Assembly: GCA_007570915.1 (NCBI GenBank)
Contig: RKSK01000029.1
Coordinates: 1-8,682, forward strand
DNA: 8,682 bases
Direction: 5' to 3'
Source: Cenarchaeum sp.
Lineage (GTDB): Archaea > Thermoproteota > Nitrososphaeria > Nitrososphaerales > Nitrosopumilaceae
Positions 1 through 6,940 of the stretch are shown piece after piece (positions within the stretch are counted from its first letter, which is position 1; each line of letters starts with the position of its first letter). The translations under genes and the position numbers were made by a program. The notes below the pieces were generated by a model. The model was not told the origin of the DNA. It ran no database searches and saw only the letters and a program-made list of their open reading frames with translations.

Positions 1-1581
1 GCGGGCCACGACCTCGACGAGCTCGTGGGCCTCCACGTCGGCTACCTGCGCGGGACCTACCCCGAGCTCGCCGAGGCCGCCGGCGAGATACGCGAGATCG
101 TCGGCCTCGAGGCGCGGCGCTACTCCGGCCTGCGCTCGCGAATGGAGTCGATAGCCTCGCGCCTCAAGGCAAGGGGGGCCGAGCCGGACGTGGCCGAGCT
201 CATCACGCTCTACGAGTCCGACGGCGTGCCGCCGGACTATCTCAGGGAGCTCGGGGCCATCCGCGAGATACCCGGCGAGTTCTACGAGCGCCTCTCGGAG
301 CTCCACCAGTCGCCCAGGGCCGAGGAGGCCCCCGCGCCGCCGGGCCTCGAAGGCCTGCCGCGGACCGAGGCCCTCTACCACGGCGACGACCCGCGCGAGT
401 TCGACGCGCGCGTGCTCTACGCCGGCGGCGGCACCGTCGTCCTGGACCGCACGTCGTTCTATGCGCGCAGCGGCGGCCAGGAGCCCGACCACGGCACGAT
501 CGGGGACGCTCGCGTGACCGACGTCACCTCGCACGCAGGCGTCATCGCGCACGCCGTCGCGGGGGGCCTCCCGCGAGCCGGCGAGACGGTCAGGTGCGCC
601 GTGGACGCGGCGAGGCGCCTCGCCGTGACTGCCCACCACACGTCAACGCACATACTAAACTCGTCGGCAAGGAGCGTCCTGGGCTCGTGGGTCTGGCAGC
701 ACTCGGCCTTCAAGGACGACACGCACGCGCGCCTTGACATCACGCACCACTCGGCCCTCACGCCCGAGGAGGTCTCCGAGATCGAGTCGGTCGCAAACTC
801 GGTCGTCAGGCGCAACCTCGAGGTGTCGATACGCGAGCACGCGCGCGAGGAGGCCGAGTCGCGCTATGGGTTTCGCATATACCAGGGCGGCGTCGTGCCC
901 GTCGACGCGGTCCGCATAGTGAGCGTGGGCGACTTTGACGTCGAGGCGTGCGGCGGGACGCACGTGCGCCGGACCGGCGAGATCGGCCTCCTCAAGGTGG
1001 TCCAGTCCGAGCGCGTGCAAGACGGCGTGGTGAGGCTGGTCTTCAAGGCCGGCGCTGCGGCCCTCGAGCACGTGCAGGACGGCGAGCGCACGCTCTCCCT
1101 GGTCGCAGGCAAGATCGGCGCCGACAGGCAAAAGATACCAGAGTCCCTCGAGCGGCGCATCGCCTCCGGCGAGGCCGCAAGGGGCCGCCTGCGCGCGCTG
1201 ACAAGGAGGTCGGGCCCCGCGGCCGCCGCCGCGGCCGCCAAGGCGGCGCGCGAGCTGGGCCGCGTCCGCATATACACCATAGTCGACGGGGACCTTGACG
1301 CCGACTACCACATCGCCGTCGGCGAGGCCGCAGTCAAGGCGGACCCGCGCCTCGTCTACCTTGCGCTGATACGCGACGGGGACCGCGAGCGCGTCGTGGC
1401 CTACTCGGGCCCCGAGGCCTCGGGCCTGCTCGGGGCCGGCGACCTCGCAAGGGAGGCGTCGGCGGCCATGGGCGGCTCGGGCGGCGGGACCGCGCGCTTT
1501 GGGCAGGGCGGCGGGGCCGACGCGTCGCGCGCGCAGGAGGCCATAAGGAGGGCAGAGGCGATGGCCTCGGCGACGGCGTGA
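1..1581 (+). CDS. alaS: Alanyl-tRNA synthetase, C-terminal part (5' end outside window)
   Basis: AlaRS charges tRNA-Ala with alanine in the cytoplasm and hydrolyses mischarged Ser/Gly-tRNA-Ala. The frame is open from base 1 with no start needed, so the N-terminal catalytic core lies upstream. About 526 codons remain of a protein that is usually about 900 residues in archaea. Visible in order: a helical tRNA-binding segment (about 1-340), the beta-barrel region with FYARSGGQEPDHG (about 460-500), and the editing domain with its zinc motif HTSTH (637-651) and CGGTH (949-963). A seven-alanine stretch follows (1219-1239). The C-Ala/DHHA1-like domain has GGSGGG followed by FGQGGGAD (about 1471-1520). 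HxxxH plus C...H are the family's editing-site metal ligands, and all are present, so editing is probably intact. The TGA stop at 1579 lies 4 nt before the leuS ATG, indicating one transcript. Identity is secure; the catalytic half cannot be judged. Confidence 0.97.
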   Translation, partial: AGHDLDELVGLHVGYLRGTYPELAEAAGEIREIVGLEARRYSGLRSRMESIASRLKARGAEPDVAELITLYESDGVPPDYLRELGAIREIPGEFYERLSELHQSPRAEEAPAPPGLEGLPRTEALYHGDDPREFDARVLYAGGGTVVLDRTSFYARSGGQEPDHGTIGDARVTDVTSHAGVIAHAVAGGLPRAGETVRCAVDAARRLAVTAHHTSTHILNSSARSVLGSWVWQHSAFKDDTHARLDITHHSALTPEEVSEIESVANSVVRRNLEVSIREHAREEAESRYGFRIYQGGVVPVDAVRIVSVGDFDVEACGGTHVRRTGEIGLLKVVQSERVQDGVVRLVFKAGAAALEHVQDGERTLSLVAGKIGADRQKIPESLERRIASGEAARGRLRALTRRSGPAAAAAAAKAARELGRVRIYTIVDGDLDADYHIAVGEAAVKADPRLVYLALIRDGDRERVVAYSGPEASGLLGAGDLAREASAAMGGSGGGTARFGQGGGADASRAQEAIRRAEAMASATA

Positions 1582-1585
1582 TCGC

Positions 1586-4444
1586 ATGGACTGGGGGGCG
1601 ATAGAGTCAAAGTGGCGCGAGCGCTGGCGCGGCGCGTGGGACGCGCGCCCTGACGCCTCGCGCGAAAAGCGCTTTATCACCGTCGCCTACCCCTACCCAA
1701 ACTCGCCGCAGCACATCGGCCACGGGCGCACGTACACGCTAGCCGACGTGCACGCGCGCTTTGAGCGGATGCGCGGCAGGAACGTCCTGTTCCCGATGGC
1801 GTTCCACTACACGGGCACGCCGATACTCGGCATGGCCGAGCGCATAGAGTCCGGCGACGAGGGGCTAATCTCGGCCCTCACGGGCCTGTACGGCGTGCCG
1901 CGCGAGCGCATACCAGAGTTTGCCGACCCCGTCAGGATTGCGCGCTATTTCCACGAGGAGATAAGGTCGGGCATGGTCGAGATGGGCTACTCGATAGACT
2001 GGTCCGGCGAGTTCACGACGATCGACCCGGGGTACCAAAAGTTCATCGCCTGGCAGGTGAGGCTGCTGCGCGAGCGCGGCGTCATCGTGCAGGGCTCGCA
2101 CCCCGTGGGGTGGTGCCCGCGCGACTCCAACCCCGTCTCGCAGCACGACACGCGCGGCGACGTCGAGCCGGACTTTGTAGAGTACACGATCGTGCGCATG
2201 GCCCTCGACGACGGGACGGTCCTGCCGGCTGCCACGATGCGCCCGGAGACGGTCCACGGCGTGACCAACGCGTGGGTAAACCCCGAGATGGAGTACGCGC
2301 GCGTGCGCGTCGCCGGCGCCGAGTGGCTCGTGAGCCCCGAGTGCATTGCAAAGCTGGAGCACCTTGACGCCGGCCCCGTGGCGTCGACGGGCACGTCGGT
2401 CCGCGGGTCCGACCTCGTGGGCCGGTCAGTGAGGGTGCCCGGCGTGGACCGCGACGTGCGCGTCCTGCCGGCGACGTTTGTGCGCGCCGGCGTGGGGACC
2501 GGCGCGGTCATGTCCGTGCCGGCGCATGCGCCCTACGACCACGCGGCGCTAGAGGACCTGCGGCGGGCCGGCGGCGAGGCCGGCGGGATCGCGCGGTCCA
2601 TAGGGGCGATCCGCATAATAGAGACGGACGGCCACGGCGAGAACCCGGCGGCGGGCCTCGTCTCGCGCGCCGGCGTCGCCTCGCAGGGCGACGGGCGCCT
2701 GGAGGCCCTCACGAAAAAGCTCTACGCCGACGAGTACTATGGCGGGAGGATGCTGCCCAACACGGGGGGCCTGGCCGGCATGGGCGCGCGCGAGGCAAAG
2801 GAGGCCGCCGCGCGGTGGCTCGCAGGCGTCCAGGGCGGCCCGCCGGCGGCAATGTACGAGTTCTCAAACGCGCCGATATTCTGCCGCTGCGGGACGGGGT
2901 GCGTCGTGCACGTCCTCACGGACCAGTGGTTCCTGGACTACTCTAGTGAAGAGTGGAAGGCCCTGGCGCGCCGCGCGCTGGGGCTCGTCGAGGTGGTCCC
3001 GCCGGAGATGAGGCCAGAGTTTGAGCACGTGTTTGGCTGGCTGCGCGAGCGCGCGTGCGCGCGCCAGAGCGGCCTGGGGACGAGCCTTCCGTGGGACGAG
3101 GGCTGGACGGTCGAGAGCCTGTCGGACTCGGTCATATACATGGCCTACTATATCGTCTCGCGCCTCGTCAACGCCGGGCGCCTCGACCCCGGCGCGCTCA
3201 ACGACGCGTTCTTTGACCACGTGTTCCTGGGCAGGGGGACCGCGCGCGAGGCGGCGGCCTCGTGCGGGGCCGACGAGGGCGCAGTCGCCGCGGCGCGCGC
3301 CGAGTTTGAGTACTTTTACCCCGTCGACTCGCGCCACTCGGGGCGCGACCTCGTCCCAAACCACCTGTCGTTTTTCGTCTTCAACCACGCGCTCGTCTTT
3401 CCCGAGAGGCACTGGCCGCGCCAGATCGTCGTCAACGGGTCGGTCCTCATGGAGGGCAAAAAGATGTCAAAGTCCATGAGCAACATCATACCGCTGCGGC
3501 AGGCCGTGCGCGAGCACGGGGCCGACCCCATACGCCTGGCGATAATCTCGTCGGCCGAGCTCCTGCAGGACGCGGACTTTAAGCTCGACCTGGTGCGGTC
3601 CTCCTCGCGCCAGCTCGAGTCGATGGTCTCCGAGTGCGCGCGCCTCGCGGGCGCCGGCCCCGGCGGCGACTCGCCGGCCGACGAGTGGCTCGGGGCCCGC
3701 ATGCGCGAGACGGCCGGCACGGTCTCCTCGCTCATAGAGAGGATGCGCCTGCGCGAGGCAGTGCGCCACGTCATGGCGGGCCTCGACGCCGACCTCGCCT
3801 GGCACGCGCGCCGCGCCGCGCCGTCCGGCGGGGGGGGCGGCGCGCTGCGCGAGGCGTGGGCGGCCAGGGCCGCGCTCCTCTCGCCGTTCGCGCCGCACGC
3901 GGCCGACGAGATGTGGGAGTCCCTCGGCCTCGGCGGCGCGGCCTCGTCCTCGCCGTGGCCAGAGTCGTCCCCGCGAGAGGACGACGCCGAGCTGCTGCTC
4001 TCCGAGTCGGCCGTCGCCTCGGCGATGGCCGACATACAGAGGATACTGCGCTCGGCGAAGATCGGCGCCACGAGGATAACGCTGCATGTCGCAGGCGCCG
4101 AAAAGGCCCGCGCGCACGCCGTCATGCTCGGGGCCGCCGAGGGCGGCGCGGCCGACATTGGATCCATGATGCGCGCGCTCGGCGGGGACGCAGGCGCCGC
4201 CGAGGCGCGGCGCGACGCGGCCTTTGTGAAGAGGTCGCTTGCCGACATTCTCTCGGCGACGCCGCGCGAGAGGCGCCTGCGCCTCGCCGGGCAGCTCGAC
4301 GAGGCGGCCGCCTACCGCTCCGGCCTGGCGCCCCTGGTCGCCCACGAGCTCGGCGCCGAGCTCGTCGTGCTCGGGGCCGGCGAGGGCTCCGGGCCCAAGG
4401 CCGCCTCGGCGCGGCCCTTCAAGCCGGCCATACTCGTCGAGTAG
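1586..4444 (+). CDS. leuS: Leucyl-tRNA synthetase, archaeal/eukaryotic type
   Basis: Class I synthetase that attaches leucine to tRNA-Leu and edits Ile/Val/norvaline errors. It has 952 residues, normal for archaeal LeuRS. The start is supported by the early signature: a WRERW segment, then ITVAYPYPNSPQHIGHGRTY. Visible motifs: HIGH at residues 43-46; the zinc-type insertion GWCPRDSNPVSQHD (about 175-188) with its partner cysteines C433, C435 and C439; the CP1 editing domain with TMRPETVHGVTN (from 217) and the conserved Asp in VPAHAPYD (D318); the DQWFLDYS segment; and KMSKS at 626-630. An anticodon-binding helical domain and a C-terminal extension ending RPFKPAILVE complete it. The usual Phe in TVFGVTN is His here. 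Residues around 3830-3837 are coded by a run of eight G, but recognisable LeuRS sequence continues on both sides, so no frameshift is evident. No Shine-Dalgarno-like sequence lies close to the ATG; translation is probably coupled to alaS. Confidence 0.98.
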   Translation: MDWGAIESKWRERWRGAWDARPDASREKRFITVAYPYPNSPQHIGHGRTYTLADVHARFERMRGRNVLFPMAFHYTGTPILGMAERIESGDEGLISALTGLYGVPRERIPEFADPVRIARYFHEEIRSGMVEMGYSIDWSGEFTTIDPGYQKFIAWQVRLLRERGVIVQGSHPVGWCPRDSNPVSQHDTRGDVEPDFVEYTIVRMALDDGTVLPAATMRPETVHGVTNAWVNPEMEYARVRVAGAEWLVSPECIAKLEHLDAGPVASTGTSVRGSDLVGRSVRVPGVDRDVRVLPATFVRAGVGTGAVMSVPAHAPYDHAALEDLRRAGGEAGGIARSIGAIRIIETDGHGENPAAGLVSRAGVASQGDGRLEALTKKLYADEYYGGRMLPNTGGLAGMGAREAKEAAARWLAGVQGGPPAAMYEFSNAPIFCRCGTGCVVHVLTDQWFLDYSSEEWKALARRALGLVEVVPPEMRPEFEHVFGWLRERACARQSGLGTSLPWDEGWTVESLSDSVIYMAYYIVSRLVNAGRLDPGALNDAFFDHVFLGRGTAREAAASCGADEGAVAAARAEFEYFYPVDSRHSGRDLVPNHLSFFVFNHALVFPERHWPRQIVVNGSVLMEGKKMSKSMSNIIPLRQAVREHGADPIRLAIISSAELLQDADFKLDLVRSSSRQLESMVSECARLAGAGPGGDSPADEWLGARMRETAGTVSSLIERMRLREAVRHVMAGLDADLAWHARRAAPSGGGGGALREAWAARAALLSPFAPHAADEMWESLGLGGAASSSPWPESSPREDDAELLLSESAVASAMADIQRILRSAKIGATRITLHVAGAEKARAHAVMLGAAEGGAADIGSMMRALGGDAGAAEARRDAAFVKRSLADILSATPRERRLRLAGQLDEAAAYRSGLAPLVAHELGAELVVLGAGEGSGPKAASARPFKPAILVE

Positions 4445-4447
4445 GGC

Positions 4448-4462
4448 GGGCGCGCCGCGCCC
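4448..4462 (+). other. Small GC hairpin just after the leuS stop
   Basis: GGGCGCG (4448-4454) faces CGCGCCC (4456-4462) with one base between; with a realistic loop this gives a stem of about 5 bp. It begins 4 nt after the leuS TAG. It could mark the 3' end of the alaS-leuS transcript, but there is no T-rich tract, which is the usual archaeal termination signal, so calling it a terminator is speculative. In sequence this rich in G and C, short hairpins also arise by chance. Confidence 0.25.
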
Positions 4463-4474
4463 CCAGCCCGCGGC

Positions 4475-4491
4475 CCCCGCGGCCCGCGGGG
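4475..4491. repeat. Inverted repeat upstream of the CopD-like gene promoter
   Basis: Perfect 8-bp arms CCCCGCGG (4475-4482) and CCGCGGGG (4484-4491) separated by one C. It sits in the leuS to CopD-like spacer and ends 9 nt before the A/T-rich box at 4501. The same arms recur without the spacer base at 5087-5102. It could be an operator, a 3'-end hairpin for leuS, or compositional chance. The repeat itself is certain; any function is inferred. Confidence 0.45.
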
Positions 4492-4500
4492 CCCCAATGC

Positions 4501-4508
4501 CTAATATT
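4501..4508 (+). promoter_or_regulatory. TATA-like box of the CopD-like gene
   Basis: CTAATATT is a lone A/T island in G/C-rich spacer. Its end is 25 nt before the ATG at 4534, and the 23 nt following it (4509-4531) contain a single A. Archaeal TATA boxes lie about 26-30 nt upstream of the transcription start, so transcription would begin at or next to the start codon, giving a leaderless mRNA. No Shine-Dalgarno sequence is seen. The same arrangement recurs at the other three promoters in this window. Confidence 0.6.
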
Positions 4509-4533
4509 GCCAGGCCCGCGCCGCGCCGCGCAA

Positions 4534-5034
4534 ATGTCGCTAGAGCAGGCGCTGCTGACGTGGGCCCACCTGACGGCGTCGGCCGTGTGGGTGGGCGGGA
4601 GCCTCTTTCTTGGCGCGATACTGGCCCCGGTCCTCAAGCGGTCGGGCATGGCGCCAGGCGAGCGCATCGCGCTCATGGTCCTCGTCGGGAGGCGCTTTAA
4701 CTGGGCGGCCATACCGGCCCTCGCGCTGCTCGTCGCCACGGGGGTCCACATGTCCGGCCCGCTTCTCGCGCGGCCCGACCTCCTCGCCGCGTCGTCCTAC
4801 GGAATGTGGCTTGCCGCCAAGGCGGCCCTCGTCGCCGCGCTCGCCGGCACGTTTGCGGCCCACGTCTGGGTCGTGCGCGGCTCCGTCGAGGCGCGCATAA
4901 GGGGCGGCCTCCTCTCCGGCGCGGAGCTCGCCTCGCTGCGCAGGAGGATAATCGTGCTCGGCGAGGCCATGGTCATAATGTCCGTGGCCATACTCTTTCT
5001 CGCCGCGGTCCTCGACTCTGGCGGCTCGCTGTAG
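4534..5034 (+). CDS. Four-helix membrane protein, CopD-like
   Basis: 166-residue integral membrane protein. Predicted helices: TM1 about 7-32 (LTWAHLTASAVWVGG...), TM2 about 56-74 (NWAAIPALALLVATGVHMSG), TM3 about 91-114 (MWLAAKAALVAAL...FAAHVWVV) and TM4 about 140-160. A basic loop, ASLRRR, lies before TM4. The H-x6-W-V-G-G pattern in TM1 and the His residues H12, H72 and H110 in or at the ends of helices resemble the CopD/copper-resistance-D and related haem or copper membrane families. This is recognition by eye and could be wrong at the family level. The ATG at 4534 was chosen because it follows the A/T box by the leaderless distance and leaves TM1 complete; the same frame extends upstream to 3634, but that extension is antisense-like Arg-rich sequence inside leuS. 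The gene has its own promoter and is followed by fen, which also appears to have one. Copper handling would fit a copper-dependent ammonia oxidizer but is inference. Confidence 0.85.
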   Translation: MSLEQALLTWAHLTASAVWVGGSLFLGAILAPVLKRSGMAPGERIALMVLVGRRFNWAAIPALALLVATGVHMSGPLLARPDLLAASSYGMWLAAKAALVAALAGTFAAHVWVVRGSVEARIRGGLLSGAELASLRRRIIVLGEAMVIMSVAILFLAAVLDSGGSL

Positions 5035-5038
5035 GCCT

Positions 5039-5065
5039 GCCCGCGCGGCGCGCCCGCGCGCGGGC
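5039..5065. repeat. Inverted repeat (9-bp arms) between CopD-like gene and fen
   Basis: Perfect arms GCCCGCGCG (5039-5047) and CGCGCGGGC (5057-5065) around a 9-nt loop, starting 4 nt after the CopD-like TAG and ending about 6-9 nt before the fen A/T box. It may fold as a 3'-end hairpin for the upstream mRNA. There is no T tract, so termination is unproven. Its position just upstream of a TATA-like box matches the repeats at 4475-4491 and 6941-6964. Confidence 0.4.
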
Positions 5066-5070
5066 GGCAT

Positions 5071-5081
5071 ACACAAATTAA
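5071..5081 (+). promoter_or_regulatory. TATA-like box of fen
   Basis: ACACAAATTAA is the only A/T-rich stretch in the spacer. It is followed by 23 nt made only of G and C (5082-5104), then AATG with the start at 5106. The core AAATTAA ends 24 nt before the ATG, the distance expected for a leaderless archaeal transcript. No Shine-Dalgarno sequence precedes the start. Confidence 0.6.
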
Positions 5082-5086
5082 GGCGC

Positions 5087-5102
5087 CCCCGCGGCCGCGG
5101 GG
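5087..5102. repeat. Perfect 16-bp palindrome between fen TATA box and ATG
   Basis: CCCCGCGGCCGCGGGG is a perfect palindrome lying entirely between the TATA-like box and the start codon, where the transcription initiation complex would sit. A protein bound here would be expected to block initiation, so it is a candidate operator. Its arms are identical to those at 4475-4491. Chance is possible because the spacer is made only of G and C. Confidence 0.45.
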
Positions 5103-5105
5103 CCA

Positions 5106-6128
5106 ATGGGCCTTGACCTAAAGCCCCTGGTCATGCGGGAAAAGTCGAGCATCGAGGCGTTCATGTCCAGGGTCGTGGCGATCGACGCGTACAACGCGAT
5201 GTACCAGTTCATGTCGTCCATACGCGGGGCCGACGGCGCGCCGCTGGCCGACTCGAGGGGCCGCCCGACGAGCCACCTCTCGGGCCTCTTTTACCGCAAC
5301 ATCAAGTTCCTCTCCAGCGGCGTGAGGCCCGTGTACGTCTTTGACGGCAGGCCCCCCACGCTCAAGGCCGCCGAGATAGAGAGGAGGCGCAGCGCAAAGA
5401 GGGACGCGACAGTCAAGTACGAGCAGGCCGTGCGCAAGGGCGACATGGACGCCGCAAAAAAGTACGCGCAGCAGACGACGGCGATGCGCGACGAGATGGT
5501 CGCCGACGCAAAAAGGCTGCTTGGGATGTTTGGCATACCGTGCGTGGACGCGCCGTCAGAGGGAGAGGCGTACGCCGCGCACCTCACGAGGGCCGGCAAG
5601 GCGCACGCGGCGGCAAGCCAGGACTATGACTCTATACTCTTTGGCGCGACGCGCCTCGTGCGCAACTTTAGCATCAGCGGCAGGCGCAAGCTGCCAAACC
5701 GCAACACGTACGTCGACGTCGAGATAGAGGTGATCAACTCGCAGAGGACGCTAGACGAGCTCGGCATATCGCGCGAGCAGCTCGTGGACGTCGGCATACT
5801 CGTCGGGACGGACTTTAACCCCGACGGGTTCTCGCGCGTGGGCCCCAAGACGGCGATAAGGCTGATCAGGGAGCACGGGCGCCTCGAGGACATACCGAGC
5901 ATAGCCGGCGAGCTCGCCGGGATAGACTATGCGGCGATACGCAAGATATTCCTCGCCGAGCCCGGCGGCGAGGTCCCGGACCTGGAGGCCGGCGAGGTCG
6001 ACGAGCGCGCCATAGCGTCATACCTTGCCGGCGAGCGCAGCTTTTCAGGGGAGAGGATAGCCTCGTCGCTTGCGCGCCTGCGCAGGGCGCGCGAGAGGCA
6101 GTCGCAAAACCTCGACAGGTGGTTCTAG
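5106..6128 (+). CDS. fen: Flap endonuclease 1 (FEN-1)
   Basis: Structure-specific nuclease that removes 5' flaps in Okazaki-fragment maturation and long-patch repair, working with PCNA. It has 340 residues, the normal archaeal length. Visible: N-terminal MGLDLKPL; acidic metal ligands D27 (IDAYN), D80 (VFDGRPP), E152 and E154 (PSEGEAYAA), D173 and D175 (SQDYDSILF) and D236 (GTDFNPDG); the Lys/Arg-rich helical arch about residues 86-135; the helix-hairpin-helix region after D236 (GFSRVGPKTAIRLI). The C-terminus SQNLDRWF is a PCNA-interacting peptide (residues 333-340), but Ser stands where the canonical PIP box has Gln, with Gln at the next position on either side. The start at 5106 fits the family N-terminus and the leaderless promoter. 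The TAG stop at 6126 overlaps the stop of the convergent hydrolase gene. Function is secure. Confidence 0.98.
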   Translation: MGLDLKPLVMREKSSIEAFMSRVVAIDAYNAMYQFMSSIRGADGAPLADSRGRPTSHLSGLFYRNIKFLSSGVRPVYVFDGRPPTLKAAEIERRRSAKRDATVKYEQAVRKGDMDAAKKYAQQTTAMRDEMVADAKRLLGMFGIPCVDAPSEGEAYAAHLTRAGKAHAAASQDYDSILFGATRLVRNFSISGRRKLPNRNTYVDVEIEVINSQRTLDELGISREQLVDVGILVGTDFNPDGFSRVGPKTAIRLIREHGRLEDIPSIAGELAGIDYAAIRKIFLAEPGGEVPDLEAGEVDERAIASYLAGERSFSGERIASSLARLRRARERQSQNLDRWF

Positions 6129-6901
6129 GGGAACGAGCGCAGCGCGGCGAGATAGCTCGCAAAGCGGTGGTTTCTGGCCCGCAGGGGCCTCTGCGAGTAG
6201 CGCGCGGGCCGGCGCGACGCGCGGATGCCCGCGAGGCCTATGGGCGCCCTGACCTCGCCGGCGGCCGCGGCGGCGCGCAGGACCTCGTCTGTCGCGCAGC
6301 AGCAGTTGACGACGCGCCGGCGCACGACGCGCGCGGCGGCGCGGCGCGACGGGCCTGACGCCGCGCGGGCCTCCTCCAGCGAGGCCCCAAAGAGGTGGAC
6401 GCTCTCGACGGCGCCGCGCATGCCGCGCGCGTCCAGGGAGCGCAGCGCGCCGTCGATGACGAGGGAGCCCAGCGAGTGGCCCAGGAGGCGGACCCTGGCG
6501 CGCGGGCGCGCCGCGGCGCGGTCGGCGATGAACGCCGCCAGGCGTGCCCCGTTGCGCACGGCGATGGCCTCGGCGGTCCGCGCGGCGCGGGCCGCCGTGG
6601 CCGCCGCGTGCGCGCCGCGCACGTCGGCGTCGTACGTATAGCCGACGACGGGGTGCCTGTACCCCAGGGCCCTCAGGCGCCTCTGCGCCAGGGCAAACTT
6701 TTGGGCCGCGCCGGCGCGGCCGTTCCTCATGCCGTGGACGACTATGGCGATCTCGGGGGCCGCGCCGGCGACGGACTCGAACCTGCGCGGCGGCCAGAGC
6801 GTGTAGCGCGACTGCCTGCGCGTCGCCGCGCCGGTCCGCAGGTCGTACGAGCCGCGCGTGGAGATTCGGGGGATTGCGCGCCGCGCGGCCCCTGTGGCCA
6901 T
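6125..6901 (-). CDS. Arg/Ala-rich alpha/beta hydrolase, DUF726-like
   Basis: 258 residues from ATG at 6901. Visible alpha/beta-hydrolase features: a strand then HGMRN (from H56, oxyanion-loop position), the nucleophile elbow GHSLGS with Ser143 (residues 141-146), a strand with VESVHLFGAS (165-174), Asp205 in a late segment (VVNCCCATDEVL) and His245 in NHRF near the C-terminus, giving a plausible Ser-Asp-His triad. The order VxLFGA..., VVN...D-E/W-VL, and a C-terminal His resembles the DUF726/TMCO4 type of hydrolase; this is by eye. No signal peptide or membrane segment is evident. Composition is striking: about 47 Arg, one Lys and about 15 acidic residues, giving a very basic protein. A GTG at 6973 in the same frame is possible, but it would run through the inverted repeat and the TATA-like box, and the ATG lies at the leaderless distance from that box. 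The gene is convergent with fen and divergent from thrS. Substrate unknown. Confidence 0.82.
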   Translation of the reverse strand: MATGAARRAIPRISTRGSYDLRTGAATRRQSRYTLWPPRRFESVAGAAPEIAIVVHGMRNGRAGAAQKFALAQRRLRALGYRHPVVGYTYDADVRGAHAAATAARAARTAEAIAVRNGARLAAFIADRAAARPRARVRLLGHSLGSLVIDGALRSLDARGMRGAVESVHLFGASLEEARAASGPSRRAAARVVRRRVVNCCCATDEVLRAAAAAGEVRAPIGLAGIRASRRPARYSQRPLRARNHRFASYLAALRSFP

Positions 6902-6923
6902 CGCCGCGCGCCGCGCCGGGCCC

Positions 6924-6933
6924 AGATAATAAG
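6924..6933 (-). promoter_or_regulatory. TATA-like box of the hydrolase gene
   Basis: Read on the minus strand this is CTTATTATCT, an isolated A/T island followed by 22 nt made only of G and C (6923 down to 6902) and then the ATG at 6901. The spacing equals that of the other promoters here and is the main reason for choosing 6901 as the start. No Shine-Dalgarno sequence is present. The transcript would be leaderless. Confidence 0.6.
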
Positions 6934-6940
6934 CAAGCGC

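Noticed and set aside
1219..1239. Alanine heptad coded by a GC repeat with two NotI-like palindromes in alaS
   Set aside because: It is a plain Ala-codon tract in a helix between the editing and C-terminal domains. The palindromes follow from GCG GCC codon order and need no further explanation.
655..1680. 341-codon open frame on the minus strand opposite alaS
   Set aside because: It lies wholly antisense to well-conserved AlaRS sequence, shows no recognisable domain, and is Arg/His/Ala-rich as expected for an antisense shadow in GC-rich DNA.
3830..3837. Run of eight G in leuS as a possible frameshift or phase-variation site
   Set aside because: LeuRS sequence is recognisable in the same frame on both sides (for example LLSPFAPHAADEMWE afterwards), so the gene reads through intact. 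Homopolymer variation cannot be judged from one sequence.
3316..4345. Two long overlapping minus-strand open frames opposite the leuS 3' half
   Set aside because: Both are antisense to clear LeuRS motifs and have low-complexity Ser/Arg/Ala composition and no motif. Scarcity of stop codons explains them.
3634..4533. Upstream extension of the CopD-like frame by 300 codons
   Set aside because: The extension is an out-of-frame reading of leuS and is Arg/Gly-rich nonsense. The membrane-protein sequence begins at the ATG at 4534, next to a TATA-like box.
4445..4533. Possible tRNA or small RNA gene in the leuS to CopD-like spacer
   Set aside because: At 89 nt it has hairpins but no cloverleaf, no T-arm consensus and no CCA-compatible acceptor stem.
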